This document shows, piece after piece, positions 1 to 7,493 of a stretch of 64,000 nt of DNA. The notes beneath the pieces are model-generated. The model ran no database searches. It saw nothing but the letters and a program-made list of their open reading frames with translations, and was not told the DNA's origin. The position numbers were made by a program, and so were the translations under genes. Position 1 is the first letter of the stretch, and every line of letters starts with the position of its first letter. The stretch lies in contig NZ_JAHBAV010000014.1 in NCBI RefSeq assembly GCF_018390595.1, positions 1 through 64,000 of the forward strand, given 5' to 3'. Origin of the DNA: Dietzia massiliensis (GTDB lineage: Bacteria > Actinomycetota > Actinomycetes > Mycobacteriales > Mycobacteriaceae).

Positions 1-562
1 GGGTGACGCCGGGGGCGTCGGGGGCGACGACGACGAGGGCCGCACCCTCGGGCGTGGTCGCCGGCACGAGGATCGCGCGGGCCTGAGCCGCGTAACGGAC
101 GCTGGTGACGGTGCCGGTGAGGGTCCCGCCATCCAGGCGCACGGTCGGCGCGAGCGGCAGGGGGTTGCCGGGCTCGGCGACGGCGGCGGTGAGGATGCGG
201 CCGTCCTCGATGCCGGAGAGCAGTCGCTCCTGCTGGTCCGCGGTGCCGAGGGTGACGATCGGCAGTACGCCCAGGCCCAGGGTCTCCAGGGCGGGGATCA
301 CCACGCCGGCGCGGCCGACCTCCTCGAGCACGACGGCGATGTCGGCGGGCGTGAGGTCGTCGCCGCCGAGCGCGGAGGGCAGGCCCAGCGAGAGCAGCCC
401 GGAGGTGGCGAACGCCGACCAGAGGCGCTCGTCGAAGCCGGCGTCGTCGACACTGCGGCTGGGCAGCGCGGTGAGCAGTTCCTCGGCCGGGGCGGCCGTC
501 GACAGCGCGCCGGCCACCGCCTCGGCGACGGCGGCCTGGGTCTCGGTACGCGTGAAGTCCAC
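1..562 (-). CDS. Acyl-CoA dehydrogenase, N-terminal part (runs off left edge)
   Basis: The minus-strand frame is open from a GTG at 562 to the window edge (about 187 residues). An AGGA motif lies 6 nt before the GTG. The visible part begins MDFTRTETQAAVAEAV and contains the helical N-terminal domain of acyl-CoA dehydrogenases, including LGLPSALGGDDLTPADIAVV and VLEEVGRAGVVIPALETLG; the FAD and catalytic domains lie outside the window. It sits 56 bp downstream of the fadE34-like gene on the same strand, so they are probably co-transcribed. By that link it may act in side-chain beta-oxidation of sterols or fatty acids, possibly as one subunit of a heteromeric dehydrogenase. The family is clear; the exact substrate is inference. 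Confidence 0.85.
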   Translation of the reverse strand, partial: MDFTRTETQAAVAEAVAGALSTAAPAEELLTALPSRSVDDAGFDERLWSAFATSGLLSLGLPSALGGDDLTPADIAVVLEEVGRAGVVIPALETLGLGVLPIVTLGTADQQERLLSGIEDGRILTAAVAEPGNPLPLAPTVRLDGGTLTGTVTSVRYAAQARAILVPATTPEGAALVVVAPDAPGVT

Positions 563-618
563 GATCAGTCCTGTTCGGGTACGGGGGCGGAAAAAGGGCA
601 GGGGGTGACGGGCGGGGT

Positions 619-2790
619 TCAGTCTCGGGGCAGGCCGAGGATGCGCTCGCCGACCACGTTGAGCAGCACCTGCTCGGTGCCGCCCGCGATCGACAGGCAG
701 CGGACCATGAGGAACTTGCGGCCCTGCTCGGTGAACTCGACGCCGCCGGTGCCGGTGAGCGTGAGGCCGAACTCGGCGATGTCCTGGCGGTGGCGCACGC
801 CGACGATCTTGCGGACGCTCGACTCGGCGCCCGGACCGGAACCGGCGAGGCTGCGCAGCGCGGTGCGCAGGTCCAGCAGGTTGCCCACGACGCCGTCGGC
901 GACGTGCTTGCCGAACTCGTCCAGAACCAGCGCGTCGCCTGAGACCCCGGCCACGTTGATGAGGCCGATGATCTCCTCCGCGGCGTCACCGAGGGAGGAG
1001 CCGCCGCCCATGGCCACGCGCTCGTTGGCGAGTGTCGTGCGGGCGATCTTCCAGCCGTCGTTGACCGTCCCGATCTGGAACTCGTCGGGCACGAACAGGT
1101 CCTCGAGGTAGACCTCGTTGAACAGGGCCTCGCCGGTGATCTCGCGCAGCGGCCGGGTCCGGATGCCCTCTGAGCGCATGTCCACCAGGAAGTAGGTGAT
1201 GCCCTTGTGCTTGGGCGCGCCGGAGTCCGTACGGGCCAGGCACATGGCCCAGTCGGCCTCGCGGGCCAGCGACGTCCACACCTTCTGGCCGTTGAGCTTC
1301 CAGCCGCCGTCGACCTTCTCGGCGGTGGTGCGCAGAGCGGCGAGGTCGGAGCCGGCGCCGGGCTCGGAGAACAGCTGGCACCACCTGATCTTCCCGGCCA
1401 TCGTGTCGCGCACCAGCAGATCGGCGTGCTCGGGGGCGGCCTGCAGGATGGTCGGCACCGCCCAGCCGCCGATCGTGATGTCGTGGCGGGTGACGCCGGC
1501 GGCCTCGAGTTCGGAGTCGATGAGCAGCTGCTCGGCCGGGCCGGCGCCCAGGCCCCACGGCTCGGGCAGGTGCGGCATGAACAGGCCGGTGTCGGCCAGG
1601 GCCTGCTTGCGCCCGTCGCCCTCCACGGCCGCGACCTTCGCCACGAGTGCGCGGATCTCCTCGCGCGTGGCGTCCAGCCCGTCGATCTCGGACAGGTCGA
1701 TGTCGAGGTGGCGGCGCCTGCCGGCGAGGGTGAGCTCGGCCAGGCTGCGTCGCCAGCGGGCGGACCCACCGATGATCTGGCGCAGCGCGCTCGCGCGCCG
1801 CATGTAGAAGTGGGCCTCGTGCTCGAAGGTGAAGCCGATGCCGCCGAGGATCTGGATGCAGTCCTGGGAGTTGCGCACGGCGTTGTCGAAGGCCAGCGCC
1901 CCGGCGACCGCGGCGGCGACGGGCAGCTCGGAGTCGGAGTCGGTGAGGTCCTCCGCAGCGACGGCGGCGTCCCACGCCAGCGCGCGGACCTGCTCGGTGC
2001 GGCAGAGCATGTCGGCGGCGAGGTGCTTGATGGACTGGAACGAGCCGATGGTGCGGCCGAACTGTTCGCGGATCTTTGCGTAGTCCACGGCGGTGGCGAG
2101 CGTGTAGTCGGCGACGCCCGCAGCCTCCGCCGCGGCCAGCGTGACGAACAGCTGGTGGACGTGCTCGGTGGTGATGCCCTTGAGGATCCGGTCGGCCGGG
2201 ATCGTCACGCCCTCCAGGCGAACGCGGCCGATCGAGGCCGAGATGTCGTATGGCGTCGACGGGGTGACCGTCACGCCCGCGGTGCCCGCCTCGAGCAGCG
2301 CCCAGCGCGTGGCGCCGTCGATCTCGACGGGCAAGAGCAGTCCTCCGTCGGGGGTGCCGCCGTAGGCGATGCCGGGGTCGCCGGTGACCTCACCCGAGCC
2401 GTCCAGCGTCGCGGTGTCGATGCCCAGGCACACGCCCACCGGCAGGCCGCCCTCTGCGAGGGTCTCCCCCAGCGCCTGCGCCACGGCCCCGCCCGCACGG
2501 GAGACCAGCACCCCGGTCAGGGCTGTGGACAGCACCGGGCCCGGCGCCATGTGGGCGGCTGCGGTCTCGAGCATGCAGGCCAGGTCGACGATCTCCGCGC
2601 CGGCACCGCCGTGCTCTTCGGCGATCGCGACACCGAACAGCCCCAGCTCGGCGAGTCGGGGCCACACCGCCTTCCAGGCTTCCGGATCCTCCTCCTGAAC
2701 GCGTACCGTAGCCACGGGATCGGCGGACTTCGCCCAGGCCTTGATCGAACTCTGGATCTCGGTCTGGTCCGGTGTGGTGGCGATACTCAC
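619..2790 (-). CDS. fadE34: FadE34-like two-domain acyl-CoA dehydrogenase
   Basis: A 723-residue protein with two acyl-CoA dehydrogenase halves in tandem (roughly residues 10-360 and 380-720). The second half carries the flavin-binding signature LFSEPGAGSDLA followed by NGQKVWTS. Fused dehydrogenases of about 710-730 residues are typical of actinobacterial FadE34/FadE6, and FadE34 (Rv3573c) lies next to and divergent from kstR, as here. FadE34 acts on CoA esters with a sterol or bile-acid side chain. A longer frame reaches 2856, but the GTG at 2790 has GAGGAG 7 nt upstream and is the better start. The promoter region contains two KstR-like boxes, so repression by KstR and induction by sterol-derived ligands are likely. 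Confidence 0.88.
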   Translation of the reverse strand: MSIATTPDQTEIQSSIKAWAKSADPVATVRVQEEDPEAWKAVWPRLAELGLFGVAIAEEHGGAGAEIVDLACMLETAAAHMAPGPVLSTALTGVLVSRAGGAVAQALGETLAEGGLPVGVCLGIDTATLDGSGEVTGDPGIAYGGTPDGGLLLPVEIDGATRWALLEAGTAGVTVTPSTPYDISASIGRVRLEGVTIPADRILKGITTEHVHQLFVTLAAAEAAGVADYTLATAVDYAKIREQFGRTIGSFQSIKHLAADMLCRTEQVRALAWDAAVAAEDLTDSDSELPVAAAVAGALAFDNAVRNSQDCIQILGGIGFTFEHEAHFYMRRASALRQIIGGSARWRRSLAELTLAGRRRHLDIDLSEIDGLDATREEIRALVAKVAAVEGDGRKQALADTGLFMPHLPEPWGLGAGPAEQLLIDSELEAAGVTRHDITIGGWAVPTILQAAPEHADLLVRDTMAGKIRWCQLFSEPGAGSDLAALRTTAEKVDGGWKLNGQKVWTSLAREADWAMCLARTDSGAPKHKGITYFLVDMRSEGIRTRPLREITGEALFNEVYLEDLFVPDEFQIGTVNDGWKIARTTLANERVAMGGGSSLGDAAEEIIGLINVAGVSGDALVLDEFGKHVADGVVGNLLDLRTALRSLAGSGPGAESSVRKIVGVRHRQDIAEFGLTLTGTGGVEFTEQGRKFLMVRCLSIAGGTEQVLLNVVGERILGLPRD

Positions 2791-2864
2791 TGCAGGCTCC
2801 TCGACTCGGGCGGGGGACGCGTACCCGGCGCGGGACGCGAGGGCCCGCGCGTACACGCCTACAA

Positions 2865-2892
2865 TGGAACGTGTTCTAGGTAACGTGTTCTA
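2865..2892. promoter_or_regulatory. Two abutting KstR boxes
   Basis: Two 14-bp units lie head to tail between fadE34 and kstR: TGGAACGTGTTCTA at 2865-2878 and GGTAACGTGTTCTA at 2879-2892. The first fits the known KstR palindrome TnnAACnnGTTnnA exactly; the second differs only at its first base. They lie 75-102 bp upstream of the fadE34 start and 114-141 bp upstream of the kstR start, so one site cluster can control both directions, including kstR autoregulation. Confidence 0.85.
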
Positions 2893-3005
2893 GAATGCAC
2901 CAGTAGGGTCCGATCGGTACACCCGGGTCCCCGCCCGGTACGCCAACCCGAGACCGCCAGCCCGATCAGCAGTCCCGATCCGACCAGCGCAGAAGGTTCC
3001 TTGCC

Positions 3006-3743
3006 ATGACCAAGAGCTCGACCGAGACCGGCTCCGCCGCCGCGTCCGCCGCCGCCGCTACCAGAGCCGACGAGCCCAGTACGTCGTCGCAACGCGAGCG
3101 CCGTCGCCGGATCCTCGACGCCACGTTGGCCCTGGCCGCCAAGGGCGGGTACGAGGCCGTGCAGATGCGCGCCGTGGCAGAGAAGGCCGAGGTCGCCGTG
3201 GGCACCCTCTACCGGTACTTCCCGTCGAAGGTGCACCTGCTCGTCTCGGCGCTCGCCCGCGAGTTCCGCCGGCTCGATCAGCGCACCGAGCGTTCGGCCC
3301 CGCCCGGCGACACCGCGCAGGAGCGGATGAAGGTCGTGGTGGACATGATCACCAAGTCGATGCAGCGCGACCCGAACCTCACCGAGGCCATGACCCGGGC
3401 CTTCATGTTCGCCGACGCCACCGTGGCCAACGAGGTCGAGGAGGTCGGCTTCCTCATGGACCGGATCATCGCCCGCGCGCTGGCACAGGGCGAACCGGAC
3501 GAACTCCAGCTCTCGATCGCGCGCGTGATCTCGGACGTGTGGATGTCCAACCTGGTCTCGTGGCTCACCCGGCGGTCGTCGGCCGCGGACGTCGCCAGCC
3601 GGCTGGCGCTGACGATCGACCTGCTGCTGGGCACCGACGATTCGCCCCGCCGCGCGCGCCTGCACACGGCGATCGGAAACGGGAACGGCAACGGCAACGG
3701 CAACGGCAACGAGGCCGGTGAAGCCGACGCCGCCGCCGGATAG
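3006..3743 (+). CDS. kstR: KstR, TetR-family repressor of sterol catabolism
   Basis: A 245-residue TetR-family regulator. After a disordered Ala/Thr/Ser-rich N-terminus, the DNA-binding domain from about residue 34 contains RRRRILDATLALAAKGGYEA and VGTLYRYFPSKVHLLVSAL, nearly identical to mycobacterial KstR as I recall it. The rest of the protein, including LTEAMTRAFMFADA and ARVISDVWMSNLVSWLTRR, also matches KstR. KstR represses the cholesterol side-chain and ring degradation regulon and is released by 3-oxo-4-cholestenoyl-CoA type ligands. It is divergent from fadE34, with two KstR boxes between. Compared with the mycobacterial protein (about 200 residues) it has extra residues at both ends; the C-terminal tail contains a Gly-Asn dipeptide repeat encoded by tandem hexamers. 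Confidence 0.93.
   Translation: MTKSSTETGSAAASAAAATRADEPSTSSQRERRRRILDATLALAAKGGYEAVQMRAVAEKAEVAVGTLYRYFPSKVHLLVSALAREFRRLDQRTERSAPPGDTAQERMKVVVDMITKSMQRDPNLTEAMTRAFMFADATVANEVEEVGFLMDRIIARALAQGEPDELQLSIARVISDVWMSNLVSWLTRRSSAADVASRLALTIDLLLGTDDSPRRARLHTAIGNGNGNGNGNGNEAGEADAAAG
3675..3710 (+). repeat. Hexanucleotide tandem repeat in kstR tail
   Basis: Six head-to-tail hexamers, GGAAAC, GGGAAC and then GGCAAC four times, encode (Gly-Asn)6 near the C-terminus of KstR. The unit is a multiple of three, so changes in copy number would lengthen or shorten the tail without a frameshift. Confidence 0.9.
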
Positions 3744-4075
3744 GGCCGCACAGTCTGACAGCGCGTTATGTGGCGGGGCACGTACGCGTGTCCACGCAGC
3801 CGCTCCCACTCTTGGCGTCTCGCTCCCGCGCCTGTACGCCTGAACCGCAGCCGCGCCTGACGATGGCGTCTCGCCCACCCTTCGGGGCGAGCGAGACGCC
3901 ATGGAGACGTGCGGCTGTGCGGGCTGCGGCGAGTGCGCTGCGGCGGTCGCGGGAACCGGGAGCCTGGCTGTGCGGGCTGCGGCGAGTGCGCTGCGGCGGC
4001 GCGAATGCCGTGAGCCTGGCTGCGCGGGTAGTGGCGGGCGCGGGGCCCGGGCGCCTCGGGAGCCGGGGCCCGCGG
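3744..4075. repeat. Non-coding repeat region between kstR and the amino-acid dehydrogenase
   Basis: No gene is supported here. TGGCGTCTCGC occurs at 3813-3823 and ATGGCGTCTCGC at 3863-3874, about 51 bp apart. The reverse complement GCGAGACGCCAT follows at 3891-3902, forming a perfect 12-bp inverted repeat with a 16-nt loop. Next come two exact 34-bp direct copies at 3913-3946 and 3966-3999 (period 53), with a decayed third start near 4014. The same GGCGTCTCGC unit and near-identical spacing recur at 25992-26332, so this is a dispersed repeat family. The kstR and dehydrogenase genes converge here, so the hairpin could also end transcription. Confidence 0.8.
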
Positions 4076-5389
4076 TCAGGGCACGACGACCGGCGGCACC
4101 GTTCGGATCGTCCCGGAGACGTCGGCCGCCCACCGCAGCGGGCCGTTGCTCGGGTCCCAGCCGGTGAGCAGGTCCGCGACCTTCGCCGTCATCTCGCGCC
4201 CGAGACGCAGGAACGACGTCTCGGACCGGTCGTCGACCTCGCCGAGGATGAGCCACCACGCCCAGGCGACGGCGCCGGCGTTGACCACGAAGTCCGGTAG
4301 TACCGCGATCCCGCGGGCCGTGAGGTCGATTTCCGCGTCGGCGGTGGTGGCGGCGTTCGCGGCCTCCACGACGATCGGCGCCGTGACCTGCGCGCAGTTC
4401 TCGGCGGTGATCGCGTACGACACGGCCGCGGGCACCAGCACGTCGACGTCCATGCCGAGGATGCTGTCGCGGTCGAGACGCTGCACCCGGGCGGGTACGG
4501 CGGCGCGATCGATCTCGCCGAAGCGGTCGCGGGTCGCCAGTAGCGCGGGGACGTCGAGACCGGCGGGGTCGTAGAGTGTGCCGGCGGCGTCGGCGAGCGC
4601 GACCACCCGCATCCCGGCCTCGTGCAGGTACCAGGCGGCGCCTCCGCCCATGGTGCCGACGCCCTGGATCGCGACCGACGTGCGCTCGAGGTCCCAGCCG
4701 CGCACGTGCGCTGCCGCGAGACACGCCTGCGCGACACCGTAGCCACCGATGACGTCGCCCAGGAGCCCACCCGGGACCTCGGCGTTGAGCCCGCGGAAGA
4801 TCCGATCGGCCGTGGCCGCGGGGTCGGCGGACCGCTCGATCGCCGCGTGGTACGACTGCCGCATGCCGAGGCGGCCGAAGACCTCGTCGATGAGGTGCTG
4901 CGGCACGCCCAGGTCCTCGGCGGTCACCCAGTGCCGGTCGAGGAACGGGCGCATCGCCTCGCAGAACCGGCCGAGCACCTCGACGGCCCGCGGGTCCTTC
5001 GGGTCGAAGTCGATGCCGCCCTTGGCCCCGCCGACGGGCAGGTCGAAGGCCGCCGTCTTGCGGGTCATGCCGCGCGCCAGGTCCTCGACCTCGCGGAGGG
5101 TGCATCCCGCGCGCATGCGGGTGCCGCCGGTGGCCAGACCGCCGACGAGCGTGTCCACGACGAGGTAGCCGCGGGCGCCGGTCTGATCGTCTTCCCAGTG
5201 CAGGCGCAGGTAGGGCTCGCGGCGGGCACCCGACGTCGCGGCCGGAGCGGTGGCCGGAGCCGCGGCCAGAGCCGTGGCCGACGTCGCGGCCGGAGCGGTG
5301 GCCGGTGCGGAAACGGTCTGTGCGGCGGGCACGGTCTGGGGACCGACTCCCGTGTGGCCGGTGGTGCCCGGGATCTCGATGGATGTCAT
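4076..5389 (-). CDS. Glu/Leu/Phe/Val-family amino-acid dehydrogenase
   Basis: A 437-residue NAD(P)-dependent amino-acid dehydrogenase catalysing reversible oxidative deamination. Residues from about 65 hold the dimerisation/substrate domain, with LATGGTRMR, the catalytic-lysine segment GMTRKTAAFDLPVGGAKGGI and VTAEDLGVP. The Rossmann domain follows with VAIQGVGTMGGGAAWYL; VEAANAATT and VLPDFVVNAGAV are typical of leucine/phenylalanine dehydrogenase-like proteins. The ATG at 5389 has GGAGG 9 nt upstream and is preferred to the longer frame from 5461. The first 60 residues are an unusual Ala/Thr/Pro-rich tail not seen in characterised enzymes. A LysR-type regulator is divergent, so amino-acid-responsive control is likely. 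The exact substrate cannot be read from sequence. Confidence 0.85.
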   Translation of the reverse strand: MTSIEIPGTTGHTGVGPQTVPAAQTVSAPATAPAATSATALAAAPATAPAATSGARREPYLRLHWEDDQTGARGYLVVDTLVGGLATGGTRMRAGCTLREVEDLARGMTRKTAAFDLPVGGAKGGIDFDPKDPRAVEVLGRFCEAMRPFLDRHWVTAEDLGVPQHLIDEVFGRLGMRQSYHAAIERSADPAATADRIFRGLNAEVPGGLLGDVIGGYGVAQACLAAAHVRGWDLERTSVAIQGVGTMGGGAAWYLHEAGMRVVALADAAGTLYDPAGLDVPALLATRDRFGEIDRAAVPARVQRLDRDSILGMDVDVLVPAAVSYAITAENCAQVTAPIVVEAANAATTADAEIDLTARGIAVLPDFVVNAGAVAWAWWLILGEVDDRSETSFLRLGREMTAKVADLLTGWDPSNGPLRWAADVSGTIRTVPPVVVP

Positions 5390-5489
5390 GGTGCTCGCCT
5401 CCTCGGCGACCTCGTCCGTCGGCGGGTCCGGCGGGGGTGTCCCCAGCATGGGTTCGCGCACCCGGGCGGGTCCAGCGAGACTTCGTGGA

Positions 5490-5520
5490 CCCGACCGTTC
5501 ACTTTTCCTGCACGGTCGGG
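5490..5520. promoter_or_regulatory. Inverted repeat between divergent dehydrogenase and LysR genes
   Basis: CCCGACCGT at 5490-5498 pairs perfectly with ACGGTCGGG at 5512-5520 across a 13-nt spacer. It lies about 100 bp upstream of the dehydrogenase start and 24 bp upstream of the LysR gene, where LysR regulators usually bind a dyad. It is a candidate operator for the neighbouring regulator. Confidence 0.55.
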
Positions 5521-5531
5521 GCGCGCGCTCC

Positions 5532-5537
5532 TACGCT
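5532..5537 (+). promoter_or_regulatory. Extended -10-like hexamer for the LysR gene
   Basis: TACGCT ends 6 nt before the ATG at 5544, and no Shine-Dalgarno sequence is present, as expected for a leaderless transcript. Confidence 0.45.
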
Positions 5538-5543
5538 CGGGGC

Positions 5544-6515
5544 ATGGAGCCGTCCCTGCACCGCCTGCGGTTGCTCCACGAACTGGAGCGACGGGGCACC
5601 GTCACGTCGGTCGCCACGGGCCTGGGGTACACCGTCTCGGCCGTGTCGCAGCAGCTCTCGCTGCTCGAGCGCGAGGCGGGGACGCCACTGTTCGAGAAGC
5701 GGGGTCGTGGTCTCGCGCTGACGGAGGCGGGACTCGTGTTGGCGGAGCACGCGCGCACGATCCTGTCCGCGGTGGAGGACGCGGGCCACGCGATGGAGGC
5801 GGCGAGGGCGGGCGTCGGGACGACGCTCACGGCCGGGGTGTGGGCGTCGGTGGCCACCACACTGCTGCCGGCCGGGATCGCGATCCTGTCCCGCGATCAT
5901 CCGGGGATCGTCGTGCGCAGCCGCGAGCTGGCCCCGGAGGACACGACGGGCGCGGTCCGCGACGGCTCGCTGGACCTGTCGTTCGTGCTCGACTACTCGA
6001 GCTACGCGATGGCGGAGGTGCCGGACCTCGTGCGGCTGCCGATCGCGCAGGAGACCCTGCACGCGGTGGTGCCGCGCGGGTCGATGCCGTCCGCGCAGGT
6101 GTCGTTGTCCGACCTCGCGGGGGCGCCGTGGGTGGTCGCGCACCCTCGGTCACACTTCGGTCGGGCGGTGCGGATCGCGTGCCGGGACGCGGGCTTCGAG
6201 CCGGACGTGCGGCACGAGGCGGGCGAGCAGTCCACGGCGTTGGCCCTGGTCGCCGCCGGCCTCGGCGTCACGCTCGCGTCCGATCTCGGCCTGAGCACGT
6301 TCCCGGCCGACGTGGACGTGCTGCCGCTCACGGACGGGCTCACCAGGACGGTCTCCATCACCTATCGCCGCCGCGACGCCCGGAGGCGCCCGCTCCAGGT
6401 GTTCGTCGCAGCGTTCACGGCCGCCGCCCGGGAGGTCGGTCTGGACCCCCCGGGCGGCGGTGTGGACGGGCGGGACGCCCGGGACGACGCCGGCCTGCCC
6501 GACGTCAGCGCGTGA
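5544..6515 (+). CDS. LysR-family transcriptional regulator
   Basis: A 323-residue regulator. Residues 1-60 form the winged helix-turn-helix (LHRLRLLHELERRGTVTSVA, TVSAVSQQLSLLEREAGTPL, EKRGRGLALTEAG). Residues from about 90 form the periplasmic-binding-protein-like effector domain. I start it at the ATG at 5544, since a longer frame back to 5250 has no homology and would overlap the divergent gene. It probably controls the adjacent amino-acid dehydrogenase through the 5490-5520 dyad; the effector is unknown. The closest type is the actinobacterial set of LysR proteins that begin directly with the HTH. The C-terminal 20 residues are Gly/Asp-rich and probably disordered. Confidence 0.85.
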   Translation: MEPSLHRLRLLHELERRGTVTSVATGLGYTVSAVSQQLSLLEREAGTPLFEKRGRGLALTEAGLVLAEHARTILSAVEDAGHAMEAARAGVGTTLTAGVWASVATTLLPAGIAILSRDHPGIVVRSRELAPEDTTGAVRDGSLDLSFVLDYSSYAMAEVPDLVRLPIAQETLHAVVPRGSMPSAQVSLSDLAGAPWVVAHPRSHFGRAVRIACRDAGFEPDVRHEAGEQSTALALVAAGLGVTLASDLGLSTFPADVDVLPLTDGLTRTVSITYRRRDARRRPLQVFVAAFTAAAREVGLDPPGGGVDGRDARDDAGLPDVSA

Positions 6516-6521
6516 GCGGGC

Positions 6522-7385
6522 TCAGGGCCGACGCGCGAGGAAGTCCGGGCGCGGCGGCGTGCCCGCGAACGGCTCGGTGAGCTCGTTCTCGACGCTGTTG
6601 AACACGATGAACACGTTGGCGCGCGGCAGCGGCGTGATGTTGCCACCCGAAGCGTGCAGCGCGTTGCAGTCGAACATCGTCATGGAGCCCGCGCCGCCGG
6701 TGAGGACGTCGAGTCCGTGCTTGCGGTACATCTCGGTGATGTGCTCCTCGGACGGCACGCCCACCTTCGGCGCGGTCGTCACGAGCGACTCCTTGTAGTA
6801 GTCCTCGGGCGTCTCGCCGGCGCACTGGACGTAGTACTTGTGCGTGCCCGGCATGATCATCAGCGGACCGTTGTAGGTCTCGTTGGGCGTGAGCGCGATC
6901 GAGGCGCTGCAGGCGCGCGGCTTGGGTATGCCGTCCTCGGCGTGCCACGTCTCGAAGTCCGAGTGCCAGTAGAACGCGCCGCCGGCGAAGCCGGGCTTGT
7001 AGTTGAGCCGGCTCTGGTGGACGTACACGTCGGATCCGAGGATCTGGCGGGCCAGATCGATCGCGCCCGACTGCTCGACGGCCTCCCACACGACCTCACT
7101 GAGCTCGTGGACGTCGAAGATCGAGCGGACGGCCTGGCTGCCCTCCTCGCGGATGATCCGGGGATCGTCCTTCATCGCGGGATCGTCGCCGAAGCGCTGC
7201 AGTTCCTCCCAGCAGGCGTCGATCCGCGCGGCATCCAAGGCGCCCTCGCGCTGGATGTATCCCTTCTCCTCGAACTCGAGGACCTCGGGATCCCGGCTAC
7301 TCCCCCAGATGACGGGGTCCCGGCGTTCGACGATCTCCGGGCGCCCGGTCACGCGGGTCTGGTAGTCATCAACGGCAATGGTCAC
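6522..7385 (-). CDS. ectD: Ectoine hydroxylase (EctD)-like dioxygenase
   Basis: A 287-residue Fe(II)/2-oxoglutarate dioxygenase of the PhyH superfamily. It carries the EctD signature FYWHSDFETWHAEDGIP at residues 138-154. The iron ligands are H141, D143 and the distal H244 in NALHASGGNITP; the tail FNSVENELTEPF also matches EctD. EctD hydroxylates ectoine to 5-hydroxyectoine, consuming oxygen and 2-oxoglutarate. GTG at 7385 has AAGGAG with a 5-nt spacing. No ectABC biosynthesis genes are in the window; the gene instead lies downstream of a D-2-hydroxyacid dehydrogenase and near an Ehu-type importer. It may therefore convert imported ectoine, or serve a biosynthetic set located elsewhere. Family assignment is strong; the physiological role here is inference. 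Confidence 0.9.
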   Translation of the reverse strand: MTIAVDDYQTRVTGRPEIVERRDPVIWGSSRDPEVLEFEEKGYIQREGALDAARIDACWEELQRFGDDPAMKDDPRIIREEGSQAVRSIFDVHELSEVVWEAVEQSGAIDLARQILGSDVYVHQSRLNYKPGFAGGAFYWHSDFETWHAEDGIPKPRACSASIALTPNETYNGPLMIMPGTHKYYVQCAGETPEDYYKESLVTTAPKVGVPSEEHITEMYRKHGLDVLTGGAGSMTMFDCNALHASGGNITPLPRANVFIVFNSVENELTEPFAGTPPRPDFLARRP

Positions 7386-7433
7386 TACGACTCCTTTCTC
7401 TCCTCAGCCTGAAACCCCGGCTGACTCGGGAAA

Positions 7434-7453
7434 ACGAGGGGTGCCGCCCTCGT
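7434..7453 (-). terminator. Rho-independent-like terminator after the hydroxyacid dehydrogenase
   Basis: On the minus strand ACGAGGG pairs with CCCTCGT over a 6-nt loop and is followed by TTTT. It lies between the hydroxyacid dehydrogenase stop (7494) and ectD start (7385), so ectD may be transcribed partly on its own. Confidence 0.5.
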
Positions 7454-7493
7454 GGGGCCGACCGTATCCGTGTCGACGACCTCGGACAACCCG

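Noticed and set aside
2859-5105. Minus-strand frame of 748 codons across kstR
   Set aside because: It covers the complementary strand of kstR and an out-of-frame reading of the amino-acid dehydrogenase; no domain is visible.
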